A DNA stretch of 64,000 nt from Nectonema munidae (lineage: Eukaryota > Nematomorpha > Nectonematoida > Nectonematidae). Below, piece by piece: positions 12,041-23,443 of the stretch. The DNA is taken from positions 124,001 to 188,000 of the forward strand of contig JAUIRK010000054.1 in assembly GCA_030549495.1 (NCBI GenBank). The letters are read 5' to 3'. The translations under genes were made by a program, and so were the position numbers. Below the pieces are notes generated by a model. The model saw only the letters and a program-made list of their open reading frames with translations. It did no database searches and was not told the DNA's origin. Position 1 is the stretch's first letter. The number at the start of each line of letters is the position of its first letter.

Positions 12041-12044
12041 TTAA

Positions 12045-12610
12045 AAACAAATAAACTGCAATTTCTTTGTCATTTTATTGCTATCAAACAAATTTTGTAT
12101 TGAATCTATTTTCTCTTCGTTTTGTTCTTCATCTTCTTCATTTTCGTTATCGTCAATTGTGACAATTTCATTTAAATTTTTGTCTTCTTTCAAGCTTGTT
12201 TCCCATTCATCGGCAAATTCTTCGCAAACCTGGATGTCGTTATCAAAAGAAGCAAATTCTTCTTGTTCCATCATATCAACAATGCATTTAGCAGTAGAAT
12301 CAATCAAACCTCCAACCTGGTCACTATTTTCTTCTAAAGGTTGTTCAGTTAATAAAAAGGCGCCTTTTTCAAAGCATTTCAAGACTGTTGAAGTTTTATT
12401 TCTGCAATGTTTGAAATTATTTGTGAGTCCTTGATCTAGTGGTTGAACCATTGATGTCATGTTTGGTGGAAAAAAAATACTTTAATGTTTGAGAGTTGTA
12501 AGTTCTTTGGATGACTTGGAGCGTTGTCGACAAAAATAAGTTGTTTTTCACGGTAAAACTTTTTATTCAAATTTTCTAAAATTTCTACGAATATTTTGCA
12601 AATCATTCAA
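12045..12610 (-). pseudogene. pogo/Tigger-like transposase, C-terminal remnant
   Basis: The minus strand encodes LIFVDNAPSHPKNLQLSNIK and, in a shifted frame after it, PPNMTSMVQPLDQGLTNNFK. These are hallmark blocks of the DDE_1 transposase of Tigger/jerky-type elements: the second catalytic Asp in VDNAPSH, followed by PPNMTS-LQPLDQG. An acidic tail with EDEEQNEEK follows to a stop at 12041. One frameshift at a T run near 12465-12475 separates the blocks. The N-terminal half and both ends are missing, so the copy is dead. The TTAA MITE at 11927 sits at its downstream edge. Confidence 0.8.
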
Positions 12611-13144
12611 GACTTTTTGTTGGAATAATAACAGACAGGCAAAGATTCAATTCACATAAATTGTAAAAAGATATATATGTGTGTAAATATATATAATATA
12701 GATACAGGAAATAATAAATATCTGTATACAAATAAATAAGTGTAAATATTATAAACAGCATTTTTCTCGCCTTTTACGAGATGCAGCATCAAAATAGCCC
12801 TATTCTTACTCCGGAAAACTATCGGATCCGTATAGTTCTCGTAATAACGCATCTCATCTCCCCTTTTCCTTCATTCATTTTCCTTCTTTTTTGCCTATTA
12901 GAATTCTTTACACATCGAAATTTGATTTAAAAAATGGATTCCACAATTAGACACTGAAATAATGTTCTACAAAGTGGGTATCAACGTTAAGCATGTGAAT
13001 TAACATTGGCTATGCTGTGTCATTTAGCATTGTCATTGTTTGATGAGTACACAAATCACATAGACGATTGTTTCGTCTAGTATACCATTTAGATTTAAAA
13101 CGAATTCCAAAAATCCTATTTCTTCCATGAAGACAAAGCTAGTT

Positions 13145-13254
13145 TGGAGTGTTTTTGTGGACAAGTCGCACTTGCATCGGTCGTGTCAAATTATAAACAA
13201 AGAAGGCGGCTTGATGCTGCATCGAACCGGAGACCTCCTGGTATCTAACCATGC
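13145..13254 (-). mobile_element. tRNA-derived SINE (minus), target of the hAT insertion
   Basis: On the minus strand it reads 'ggcatggttagataccagg' followed by box B-like CCGGTTCGATGC and 'agcatcaagcc', ending in 'acaaaaacactcc'. This is the same head and tail as the SINEs at 7424 and 50333. The hAT element's target duplication (CTCTAAAG) lies directly at its 5' edge. The sequence after the insertion, 'gataccttggagttttttc', looks like the tail of another SINE copy. Confidence 0.6.
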
Positions 13255-13265
13255 CTCTAAAGCAG

Positions 13266-13704
13266 TAAAGATACCTTGGAGTTTTTTCTAAAGATAAAGA
13301 TAGTGATTCTTTCATATGATAACGAAAATGAAACAGTATTACTTAGAAGGATCCCGAATTTACTCCATCAGCTTATAAACAATTTTCAGATATAATGAAA
13401 TATTTTTCAATTAGGTTTTCTGATCCAACATTTTTTAAGCCAAAATTAAAAATTAAAATTTTAAGCAAAACAGACAAGTTGGTGTGGATAAAATCAACTT
13501 TTTAAAATCAAAACAAAATTTAAAATGAAGTATCAAATCCGGAAATCCAAATCTGATCGAATCAAAACTTTTAGAAAACGACTAAAAGAACGATAGCATT
13601 TATTTTAATTTGTTAAAATAGAGGCTAAGAGGTATTTTAACAAAGTAAGGTGTAAAATTGTATAAAACTAAAAAATGAAAATGCAAAATTACACCTCAAG
13701 ACTG
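13266..13704 (+). repeat. Flank duplication, copy 1 (inside the hAT)
   Basis: About 435 bp from 'taaagataccttggag' to 'aaattacacctcaaga' match 15604-16036 with about a dozen differences by eye. The copy occupies the place of the hAT 5' terminus and first coding part. Its right boundary lies in a short stretch where both sequences are alike (tcaaga-tgaat). Confidence 0.9.
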
Positions 13705-15342
13705 AATGAGCACTTCAGCAATCGGCATGGAGACTTAGATACTGGACATGACTTAAACAGCTTGAAGATTAAGCGGGAACGATTTGATCGACGTGGTACC
13801 CTGTCAAAGCTAGGTTTTGTGCCAGTTGAGAAACCTTTGTTGCAAGCATCTTATGAAGTTGCACTTTTATGCGCAAAGAAGAAAAAAGCTCACACTGTTG
13901 CTGAGGAGCTTGTGAAACCTTGTGCATTACAAATGACAAAAATAGTGTTAGGGATAGAAGCTGAAAAGAAGCTTAAACAGATACCTCTATCAAATGACGT
14001 TATCCACTCAAGGATTAATGATATGAGTCAAGATATCTTGCAGCAGGTGATAACAGACTTAAAAGCTAGTCCTGTCAAAGTGAGTATACAGCTGGATGAG
14101 TCAACTGACGTTAGTTTTTGCAGTCAGTTGATGGCATTTGTTCGATATGTGAAAGAGAAAGAAGTGGTAGAAGAATTCTTATTTTGTAAACCTCTGAAAA
14201 CTACTGCAAAAGCAACAGATGTGTTCAGTCTTGTGAAAGATTTCTTCTTGGAACATGGAATGACTCTCAACATGTGTGGTTCAGTTTGCACTGATGGAGC
14301 CCCTGTCATGCTTGGAAATAAATCAGGCTTTGCTACCCTTATGAAAAAAGAGGCTCCCCATGTAACAGTCACTCACTGTGTGTTGCATCGTCATGCACTT
14401 GCTACAAAGACACTGCCAGAAAAATTGAAGACAGTTTTATCAGTTGTTGTGCGTGCTGTAAATTTCATCAGAGGACGGGCAGTAAATCACCGTCTTTTTG
14501 CATCTTTTTGTGAAGAAATTGGAGCTGGACACAGTGTTCTTCTCTACCACACAGAAGTGAGATGGCTTTCTCGTGGCAGAGTACTTACACGTGTTTTTGA
14601 ACTACGTGAAGAAGTTATGCAGTTTCTAAGAAATCAAGGCAGTGAAATTGCTGAACATTTTGAAAACAGGGAGTTCATTTTGTCTCTGGCATATCTGGCT
14701 GACATATTCGCGCACCTCAATGAACTGAATGTCTCTATGCAAGGAACCAGGATGAATATGATAACTGCCAGAGAAAAATTATCTTCCCTCACCAAGAAGC
14801 TTCCCATGTGGATAAAGCGCGTTGAAAGCGGAAATTTTGCAAATTTTCCTTCTCTTGATGAGGCTGCTAGTGACGAAGAAGATATGCCCATTGTGAATGA
14901 AGTACGAGAACATCTGCAAGAACTGATCCATTCCTTCCAAGGTTATTTTCACCTTGAAGAAGGTTATGTGGCACAAAGATGGATACGAGATCCATATCTT
15001 TTTAACCTAGATTCCATGGATGATAATGATATGATGAAGGATGATCTTGTGGAGTTGCAGACTAATGACAGAATTCGAATGGAGTTTGAAAAAATGAAAC
15101 TGGATATGTTTTGGTGTGCACAGCTCAAAACATTCCCACGGTTAGCAGAGAAAGCTTTAGTGGTCCTCATACCATTTGCAACTACATACTTGTGTGAGGC
15201 AGGTTTTTCGGCGCTATTACACATCAAAACAAAAGCCAGAAATTGTTTGGATGCAAGTGATGACATGCGCCTGGCACTTTCAAAAAAAGAACCTCGTTTG
15301 AACATCATTATCAATGAAAAACAACAACAAAAGAGCCACTGA
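13675..15342 (+). CDS. hAT family transposase, ZBED/SCAND3-like, intact frame but lacking most of the BED finger
   Basis: A 555-codon uninterrupted frame. It begins inside the hAT BED finger: LNEHFSNRHGD (residues 10-20) keeps only the His end, and the Cys pair is absent. Then come GTLSKLGFVPVEKPLLQASY (41-60) and the RNase H-like core: first Asp in LDESTDVS (141), second Asp in CTDGAPVM (207), the C..H pair in THCVLHRH (233-240), EVRWLSRG (294-301) and the FELREE glutamates (308-313). The C-terminal dimerisation block is FATTYLCEAGFSALLHIKTK (about 507-526). Family proteins are roughly 60 residues longer at the N terminus. The first eight codons or so, including the start, come from the duplicated flank. 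The frame is richer in GC than its surroundings. Transposition would need an intact finger and 5' terminus, so activity in cis is unlikely. Confidence 0.9.
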   Translation: MKMQNYTSRLNEHFSNRHGDLDTGHDLNSLKIKRERFDRRGTLSKLGFVPVEKPLLQASYEVALLCAKKKKAHTVAEELVKPCALQMTKIVLGIEAEKKLKQIPLSNDVIHSRINDMSQDILQQVITDLKASPVKVSIQLDESTDVSFCSQLMAFVRYVKEKEVVEEFLFCKPLKTTAKATDVFSLVKDFFLEHGMTLNMCGSVCTDGAPVMLGNKSGFATLMKKEAPHVTVTHCVLHRHALATKTLPEKLKTVLSVVVRAVNFIRGRAVNHRLFASFCEEIGAGHSVLLYHTEVRWLSRGRVLTRVFELREEVMQFLRNQGSEIAEHFENREFILSLAYLADIFAHLNELNVSMQGTRMNMITAREKLSSLTKKLPMWIKRVESGNFANFPSLDEAASDEEDMPIVNEVREHLQELIHSFQGYFHLEEGYVAQRWIRDPYLFNLDSMDDNDMMKDDLVELQTNDRIRMEFEKMKLDMFWCAQLKTFPRLAEKALVVLIPFATTYLCEAGFSALLHIKTKARNCLDASDDMRLALSKKEPRLNIIINEKQQQKSH

Positions 15343-15602
15343 AAATTAAATGTGTTGTAGTATTTTGTAGCATTACTCATAATTACTTACATAAATTTGC
15401 GTTCATTTTCTCTTATTCATTAACACTTTCCAATTGAAATAAACATAAAATATTTTTGTTCAGTAATTAAAAAGTACAATAATTTCTCAGCAAGGTTTGT
15501 ATTACTTGTCTTTTTCAAATATTTGGATGGGGGTACGGGAACATTTTTTGAGATATCAAGAGGTACGGGCACTGAAAAAGGTTAAGAACCACTGCTCTAA
15601 AG

Positions 15603-16036
15603 GTAAGATACCTTGGAGTTTTTTCTAAAGATAAAGATAGTGATTCTTTCATATGATAACGAAAATGAAACAGTATTACCTAGAAGGATCCCGAATTTAC
15701 TCCATCAGCTTATAAACAATTTTCAGATATAATGAAATATTTTTCAATTAGGTTTTCTGATCCAACATTTTTTAGCCAAAATTAAAAATTAAAATTTTAA
15801 GCAAAACAGACAAGTTGGGGTGGATCAAATCAACTTTTTTAAAATCAAAACAAAATTTAAAATGAAGCATCAAATCCAAATCCAAATCATCGAATCAATA
15901 CTTTTAGAAAACGACTAAAAGAACGATAGCATTTATTTTAATTTGTTAAAATAGAGGCTAAGAGGTATTTTAACAAAGTAAGGTGTAAAATTGTATAAAA
16001 CTAAAAAATGAAAATGAAAATTACATCTCAACATGA
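15603..16036 (+). repeat. Flank duplication, copy 2 (original 3' flank)
   Basis: This is the sequence directly downstream of the hAT 3' target duplication, matching 13266-13704 at about 97% by eye. It continues into unique sequence after 16036, which the inner copy does not, so this is the likely donor. Confidence 0.85.
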
Positions 16037-16232
16037 ATTACCAATATTTTATGTTGACAGATAATGACATAAATACAAAGACTGATTGTTTATCTAAGGA
16101 CGATACTTTCAACTGAAGATTAATTTGAAAAACCCTTTTAGAGAGGACCACAGATCTAGTAGAGTAAAAAAAGATTGCGAACCAAATCGAATTGAATTTA
16201 TCAAATCAGAGTCAAATATTTTTTTTTTTGAC

Positions 16233-16374
16233 AGGGTGTTTCATGCAAGGGAAGTAGAAACTTCCATATCTGCACTGATGAACTTTTTATGATAAGTCAA
16301 TGGCATCGCAGGGATTCGAACCCAAAGGCTTTAGATCCGTAGGCGACGCCTCTACCTATCAGCCTACCAGCCCT
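16233..16374 (-). mobile_element. tRNA-derived SINE (minus)
   Basis: On the minus strand it carries a box A-like TGATAGGTAGAGG, a perfect box B GGTTCGAATCC and 'ctgcgatgcc', and the body ends in a 'gaaacaccctg' motif like that of the 7424 copy. The head looks tRNA-like, but the acceptor ends do not pair. Confidence 0.65.
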
Positions 16375-17589
16375 TTTTTTTTGTTCAAGTCAAATATGTT
16401 TAACAAATTAGGTCAAATATCAATTAAATGTGATTTTGATAAGTCCCCAAAAGATCCAACATTTATAAATTTAAAAAAAGATACAAGGTAGGTAAAATTG
16501 ATTTATTTCAAGTAGTAGAAGTAATGAAAAACAAGTAAGATATGGGAATGAAAGCTAAAGTCAATTTAATTTATACTTGAAAACTGAAATATCGGTGATT
16601 TAGTTTTATCAAAATGATAAAATTTGAAAAGTATAGAAAATGCCAATGATGACAACTATACACAGTAAGATCGTTTATATTGAATACACTAAGGAATCTA
16701 TAAGGATGTTCATTATAAAGAATAAATATGAACAATTTGGAGGTGCTGCGCAGATGAATCAGCATCAGTATCTATTTTTTAAACCCGCATCGGTAAATTC
16801 AGTTTCTCAATTTTTGAAAAGGTCAATTTTTAGTTTGAATGGTGGTAGGAGTATTGAACACTTTGATGGCTAATCAAAATTTCTCAACTATTGATTGCCT
16901 TCTCACTTATCCTAAAGTATTGATTCTTAACAAAAAATTGATGCCCGATAGATAAAAAAGGTTCTGCAATGTAATGCAGATATTTTTGCGTGATCCCGCT
17001 AACTTTATATTATTTTATTTCAAAAAAATAGGCTTAGAGCCTTCGATTTTTAGACTTTTATTATTTTAATTGTTTTTTTTAATATTTGCTAGATAAAAAA
17101 TTATTCAATTTGTCAATTATTCCATTTTGTAGTGTATAAAGTTTAGTTAATTTCAGGTGTTTTAGCGACAAAAATTACCATTTTTAGTAAGAATAAAGGC
17201 TAAAAATATTAAGGATATAATTTTTTAAAGACCATATTCTACTAAAACTGCATTAACTTAACTAATTGTGTCTTAAACATTCAAAATATGATATAAAAAC
17301 CACTATTTTTATTTTCTTATCTTTTTATACCACTAAGCGTCTGGAAGAAAACACATTTATTTCATAAATATGTAATTACACATCATGGTATTCTTAAAAC
17401 AATTTCTTTCGCTTGTGTAACAAAGAAAGATTTTGCATTCGACGCATTTATTGTTTCTTCTATTTTGTTTTTTTTCCTCGTAATTTATATCTTTGTCTTT
17501 CTTTTACCTTTTCCATTTCATATCCCATTGTTCGAAGTAAAAAAGATGCTCTGAAATATTTTTTGTTCTTCGAAATTGAAAATGATTGA

Positions 17590-19010
17590 AATTGAAATTG
17601 ACTATCAACTGTTTAGCAAAAAGCCTTCGGAATGATTTAGCATCCAGTTTTTCAAGATCACAGGCTGATGTTTGTGCCATAATTGGAATAAACGTTGTAC
17701 GAATTATTAATCGCTATATCAATAAGATCAAATACTACTATCAAGTTGTATTTAGAGTTTGACTTATGATCCTACTGATAAGTAACCTTATTTTTGATCC
17801 ATAATGTCAACTCCACCCATATGCTGAATGTAATGCTTTACAATATTTGCACATTGGATAGTTTCTTTCGTTTTTTGTCCTTTCTTTCGTCAATATATTT
17901 CTTGGAAAGGGTAAGCTGATAGAAAATTTGAGAGCATGTGAACCATTCTGCTCTCCATCCATTTCACATAAAATAGATTGTTGGAAGTTAGACACACAAC
18001 GTCTCCTTTTTGTATTTTTCTATCAAGTTTATTATCATGAGTGGGTCTTACAGTCCCTAGGCTATAAATTTCATTTTCAAGAAGGTTTATTTGCAGAGAT
18101 GGACTGTTAAAAAAAATGTCAACTATCACACCTGACACGAGAGTCCATTTATTTTTTCGGTAACTTGTAATACAACAGATTCTCCTAATCAGCGTTCATC
18201 TTGTGCAAGCTTTCTTCCAGTGTACAAATCACACTCGAATAATTATCCTGTTTTCGAGTCACACGGGCACAACATTTTGAATCCCCAATTGATTGGCTTA
18301 CCTTGTACGTACTGCTTCACAATATTTCTACCTTTATACTTTATCATGTTCATCTATGGCCTGATATTTAGTAAGAGACAAAGCTGATAACAAAGAGATA
18401 TTGAAGTGTTGTAAAACAGGTCGCACTTTGAAAGCTCAATCGGAAGGCAACTTCGAACAGCTTATCAGACTATTGTCAGCAAAATGTAACATTCTGCGTA
18501 TTTCTTCAAAACGATTCAAAGTCATAATCTTGGATATGAAAGGTACCTTCAAATCCGTTTCACTTGACCAGTAATCTCTTATTGAACTAAGGGTGTGATA
18601 GCCCATAACAATGTTCATCCCAAAAAAAGGCTTTTAGACAATCCAGTTCGGTCTCAAAAACGACTCCTTTCTGATTCTAATACAACATGCTAACTAAATT
18701 CTTCAAATTTAGCAACTTTATTGAAAACGTTGTAGGTAGTTAAGCTTGAAATCATGTCAATAGTTACTTTCCCATATTGAAATTTTTTAGAAAAGCTTGA
18801 AGAACTGTTTCTATGATGATTTCTGACGTTGATCCAATCGAACTTTGATAAATTATAACTGGTGGATTTGGATGGACCAGTGGCGTTTTCAGTACTTTTA
18901 GATTCATTTTTCTCGTGTAATGTTGTTTTGGCTGGTTCAATTATCACAGTAGAGCATTCCAGATTTGTCAAAAAGCACTCGTCATCTTCTTCAAGAAAAC
19001 CCTAATTTTC
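17590..19010 (-). pseudogene. piggyBac-family transposase, decayed
   Basis: On the minus strand, blocks occur in the family order. DWINVRNHH and FEEFS fragments (18971-18690) are followed by MNIVMGYHTLSSIRDYWSS and the FISKIMTLNRFEEIRRMLHF block (18618-18436). Then come DIFFNSPSLQINLLENEIYS, LGTVRPT, and KGDVVCLTSNNLFYVKWMES (18138-17890), and HMGGVDIMDQK (about 17810). These are signature pieces of the DDE_Tnp_1_7 domain. Several stops and frameshifts separate them. I found no confident terminal repeats. It lies in the MED1 intron but is not part of it. Confidence 0.85.
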
Positions 19011-20028
19011 TTCATCAAGTAAAATATTCTCTTCAACATCACTGTTGTCACAAAATAAAATGTCATGGATGCTATATGACTTTAGTTCAAATTCCCTTGG
19101 ATTTTCAGGCACTGAAGCTAAAATTATATACAAGTAAAAAGCCATATATAAATAATAAATATACATAAACGGTTAAAACCACAAAAAGGCATACCTCAAG
19201 AACATGTATTCTTTTAATATGAGTTGAGAAAGTATTCAGAGACAGTGAAAATTAGAAATTGAATGAATCAAAAGATTGTGAGCAAAAATACAACTGTTTT
19301 AGTGGCAAGAGAGTGTATAGTCCGTATCGTGCTATGTATGAACATACCAAGTGACAAAACAAATGCTACTTTGAAAAAGTCATAAATAAACAACGTATTG
19401 CGATTTTAGAAGTACATTGAAAAATAAGGGAAAAAAGAATCCAAGATATTAGAAAAACAAAAAAGAATAAGCTTACCACAGAGTAATTATACTTTGCTGG
19501 CTGTAAGGACAAAAGTTCGATTAAACTTTTTTGAGGATTCGAGCAATCGTCTTTTGATTCGGGAAGAATTCGTTCTCCTTAAAATTTAGAGTGGATGTTA
19601 AATAGAAAGTAAAAATATGTAGAAACAAAGACGTACTCGTAATTTCTTCAATTTGTTGAATGAGATGCGAAGAAAGGACAAAATCTACGTCAAATTTGAG
19701 GTAAAAGCAGGCGTTCAAAAAGGAACTGTTGTTAGCGTTTAGTGCTACAAAATTTGGGAATCTAAAAATAATATATTAACTTTTTATTTAGCGCTCGTGT
19801 AGAAGGCTGTCTCTATGTATACTAAAGTGACGGATTTAGGTAAAAAAATATGGTACCGCCAAATGAATAATAATTATCCGGCGGACATATGGGGAAACAA
19901 ACATTTTACGAATTGGTTTTTTGCCGAATGCACTATTTAAAAGCCCATAGACACTTTAAAATGCGCATTGGGTGTGTTTTAGCATAAAAGGGAAAAAATA
20001 TCCTTAAAAAATAGTAGGCCAATGAAAC

Positions 20029-20222
20029 ATTTTTTGCTTTTAAAAATCCAAGGTAAAAAGAAGGCCTGCGCTGAATAGCTTGAAAAACAAATTGAATATA
20101 AAGGTACGATTTGTCTTCAGGAGATTTAACAATGGTCAGTAGAGGAAATATTTGAAGTCGATGTGTTCGCTCACTTGCTTCGATTACCAATGACACGCAG
20201 TACCTTCTGCAGCTCTCTATTT
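20029..20222 (-). CDS. MED1: MED1 exon 7
   Basis: This 194-nt exon carries two leading bases and 64 codons. The acceptor is CACATTTTCATTTTAG. It encodes EIESCRRYCVSLVIEASERT, HRLQIFPLLTIVKSPEDKS and YIQFVFQAIQRRPSFYLGFL. These align with vertebrate ASVTIEGTSAVYKLPIAPLI, MGSHPVDNK and FFLKFPQPIPVSRAFVQKLQ. Entry phase fits exon 6. The proposed donor AAAAAT|GTTTCA is weak but keeps phase 0 into exon 8; downstream in-frame sequence stays open to 19933, so the exact 3' end is the least certain boundary of the gene. Confidence 0.72.
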
Positions 20223-21409
20223 CTAAAATGAAAATGTGGAATAGAGTAGGACAAGCTTAAGAAATTTGATATAAAAGTAACAAAACAATGAAATCGACTG
20301 CATCAAGTAAAACTAAAGAGTGGTATAGTGGCTATACCGCTGCTTTTGAGAATTAAGCATTTCGGTGTGTGCGTGTCTAATGTCGATGATATGCATGTGT
20401 GGTGGGTGATGGGACGATTAATCAGAATCAGAAATTTTTTAAATATCCGAAAATTTCATTGGTACCTTCAGATACCCACGTCCCGATTCGTTTTCTAATG
20501 CTTTAAACGTATTTTAAACTTTAAATAAATTAGGCCTTAAATTTAATTTAACTCAATTTATCATTTTTTAAGAATTGGCATCGAAATCCTTAAAAAAAAC
20601 TTTGCTATCGCGCGTCCATCGTCGATGAGTATGTAGTAGGTATAAGGGTTGCCAAATTGGCTTCTTTTTTAGTTTTGATTGGATTATTTACTTATTCGGG
20701 CTTTTTTCATTATGCTTAGTTTTAAAAGATTTTTTTTCTTTGTATATTTAAAATTTTCAATTTAATTTAAACTAAAAAATAAAATATCTAATTTTACACT
20801 AAAAATATTCTTGTAAGGATCTCTTTTTTAGATTACTTGCTTCTAACATTATTATATCTTGAAAAAATGGAAAGCATCTTACGATAGCAACCGTAAAAAT
20901 TGGAAAAACATATTTATAGTGTAAAAAAGCTGAAGAAGGATAGGAGTCTGCTTTCTGTAAACGTTGTCACTGAACAATTTTACCAAGAATCAGTAATCTT
21001 TTGAATAATGAAAATTCGAAAATCATAAAGCAAAATACCATCTCAACATCAAAGAGCAGTCAATGTAACAGACCGAATAATGATGAAGTTTAAAAAAAGC
21101 CAAGATTCAAATTGCCGTAAGTATGACTTGTCATTGTGCAATTCGTATGATCAACAGTGTATGGAGAAGGAAGTACATTAGGAGATATGAATTTAGATCG
21201 AACAAAATGTACATTAGGGGAGTGAGAATTTTATAACACTATATCTCCATATCATATTTTGTGGAGTTTTTATGCTCAAGTTAGAATAATATAGAAAATT
21301 TTCTTTTAACTTTAAAAAATTTCCCCCTCCGACTGACAAAATTGCACATTTTGCACAAATATTTGAACGCTGTGCTGGTATAGGGGAAAGCTCTATCCAC
21401 CAAAATTAA

Positions 21410-22030
21410 CTCATAGACTTCAAAGCTTTTGGATGCTCTTTACACGCTTCTGATAGATTGTCAAAATCAGTAGGACTGAAATACTGAGCAGAGAACCAGA
21501 TGTCAGCCATTGAAGCACTTATGAAAGCACATGCTGCTTCATATGTCTGACGAAACTCTGTAAAGTATCAATTGCCCTTGAGTTCCATCTTGCATTAATT
21601 AAAGCAGGAAGTGTTAGGAAATTCACTTTTGGAAAGCTTCCTGAACTTTTGAAAGCTTTGTAGCATGATATTAAGTGATTAAGAAAAGCCATATGATTAT
21701 GTTTTTCAAACTTTTTTTTTATCACATCTTCAACTTTTCTTACAACTATTGATTTGCTTTTTTAAATTGGTAAGCTTTGTTTTCTTCATACTTTCTTACT
21801 TCGCATGTTATCTTTACAAATCTTTCTTCTTTGCTTTTTACAAGACAAGTTAAAGTTTTATGTCTGTCTAAGATATGCTGTTCCATTGCATTTTTGCATT
21901 TGATCAAGACTGCCAACAATAAAGTGTTTTCTTGGTGTTTTGCATTTTTGAGACTGCAACAGGTTTGATGGCCAAATTTTTTTGTTACTTTCTGAAGGAA
22001 ATGCGTTTTTTGACATTGCAACAAGTTTTA
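21410..22030 (-). pseudogene. hAT transposase fragment (minus)
   Basis: On the minus strand KVNFLTLPALINARWNSRAI (about 21640-21570) is a signature block of a hAT subfamily. Upstream, ILDRHKTLTCLVKSKEERFV and HNHMAFLNHLISCYKAF are in the expected order. The frame is broken by stops, and no ends were found. Confidence 0.65.
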
Positions 22031-22539
22031 ATTCCAAAATTACAAATTTTATTTAGTAATAAAATTTGTAATTTTTTTCCTTTGAAATAATTAAATAGCT
22101 TAGAAATGAATTAAAAATATTTTTAAAAGCCTTGTATTTAGAAGTTATGCATAGTGACAAAATACCATACCCATTTATAGAACAAAACTACTTACTCTGA
22201 TTAGTGACTTTTTTTAAGAGTTTCGGTTTACCATTGATATTTTCTTTATAGAAAATGAGAATCTCCACTTGTGAGAGTAGAGGAAAAGAAAATTCATCCA
22301 AAAATTTTTTGGCATATCCCTAATGTACAGTGTACATGCTTAATTAGGTTTGTAATCCTGCATTATAATCCGAACGTGTAGGTGATTTTTATAATACTAA
22401 ATATGCTCTAATAATGGATGAATCTAGAGATATTTTTTAACAAAATATCTATGTGTTTTAGTTCGATCTTTCAGTAGTAAACAGAAGAACATATTAATAG
22501 GATTTTTAGGTAATTTCTGTGTAAGAAACTAAGGAGAAA

Positions 22540-22998
22540 ATTCAATTTGATTGACAAAGAAATCAAGAAATGGGGTCAAAATTTTTCTAATTGTGTTGGT
22601 TTTGCATCAGACGGAGCTTCAAACATAGTGGGTTGCAACAACTCTGTCTGAGGCCTTAAATAAAGATTGTATCATTCTGATGGTAATAAAAAAACACATG
22701 ATGTTCACTTTGGTCTAAAGTTTTTAAAAGAATGCAATAATTTTTTACATCTAAACAACAATAATGAAGCCCATTCAGAAGTAAAATCTATTAAAGAAAA
22801 TGCGTATTTGTGCTGGAAGAAGCTTTAAAACAAGTTTCATTTAGACTTCTTTCATCAAAAGATACTTTAAGAAATTTATCAAAATTAAATTTTAAGTTTT
22901 CAAGGCCTTTGTTACACATCAAGGCCCATTTAGAAATTGTTTGAGCGCTTGTCAATCAATTATTATGCAAATAGAGGAAAACATTGAATAGTTAAGAT
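22540..22998 (+). pseudogene. hAT transposase fragment (plus) with probable 3' terminus
   Basis: On the plus strand FASDGASNIVGCNNSV (about 22600-22650) is the hAT second-Asp block, followed by FKFSRPLL-like remnants. The tail 'aaggcccatttagaaattgt' to 'gatcaggggtagag' (22914-22998) is the repeat also found at 6005 and probably the element's 3' end. It is decayed, with several stops. Confidence 0.6.
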
Positions 22999-23288
22999 CA
23001 GGGGTAGAGAATGTACATGGCCTAAAATTAAAAATGCGGACATGTCCACATTTCCTATATTGGAAAGAAAAACGTAAGCAAAACTACGAAATAATTTTAA
23101 TGTCACCGAATATTTAAGAAAAAAATATTTTTTGTGTATCTAAAAACTTTATACTCATTATTTTAAAATAAATAAATGAAAAGCGTTGAGGAGACGCACA
23201 TAAGAAAAAAAATCTCTTCAATAACATCAAACAAAAAAGATGAGCTATGCAAGAGTGCCAATTTAATGAAAGGGAAGATATGAAAAAC

Positions 23289-23443
23289 CTTTTAGAGTGA
23301 GAGATTTCATGCATTTATCTGTACAATCGATCAAAGCAGACTTTGAAATGAAGAAGGCAAAGGTTAGCGGAAATGCGATCTTTTTTGGAAGCATGATTCC
23401 GAGGGGCGATTTGAAGAGGAGTGTTTGAGTGTTGGAGATCGAA
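23289..23443 (-). CDS. MED1: MED1 exon 6
   Basis: This 155-nt exon carries one leading base, 51 codons and one trailing base. The acceptor is TTTACTTTTGTTTAG; the donor is CTAAAAG|GTTTTT. It encodes LLFKSPLGIMLPKKIAFPLT followed by FAFFISKSALIDCTDKC. This aligns with vertebrate ILHGSVGYLTPRSGGHLMNL followed by KYYVSPSDLLDDKT. Phases fit exon 5 (AG|T gives Ser) and exon 7 (G|AA gives Glu). The exon stands out as a GC-richer island between hAT and Gypsy debris. Confidence 0.8.

Larger units (their letters stand above)
13255..15602 (+). mobile_element. hAT transposon (ZBED/SCAND3-like) with 5' end replaced
   Basis: The 8-bp target duplication CTCTAAAG is perfect (13255-13262 and 15595-15602) and fits the hAT TA-centred consensus. 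The 3' terminus is GGTTAAGAACCACTG, typical of ZBED-type hATs. At the 5' side only CAG(T) of the expected terminus follows the duplication. The next roughly 440 bp are a near copy of the sequence just downstream of the 3' target duplication, not transposon sequence. True hAT sequence resumes at about 13705 within the BED finger coding region. The element therefore cannot be mobilised by its own 5' end. Confidence 0.85.
11004..20028 (-). other. MED1 intron 7, 9 kb, transposon-rich
   Basis: This intron holds a TTAA MITE, a Tigger remnant, a SINE, the hAT element with flank duplication, a second SINE and a decayed piggyBac, all listed separately. Between them (11004-11920, 12611-13140, 16375-17590, 19010-20028) I see only AT-rich unique sequence. 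Two open frames at 16300-16873 are not recognisable and the first overlaps a SINE. Confidence 0.6.
20223..23288 (-). other. MED1 intron 6
   Basis: A 3-kb intron with two decayed hAT fragments in opposite orientation (21410-22030 and 22540-22925) and the second copy of a dispersed repeat. The stretch 20240-21400 is AT-rich with nothing recognised. Confidence 0.55.
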
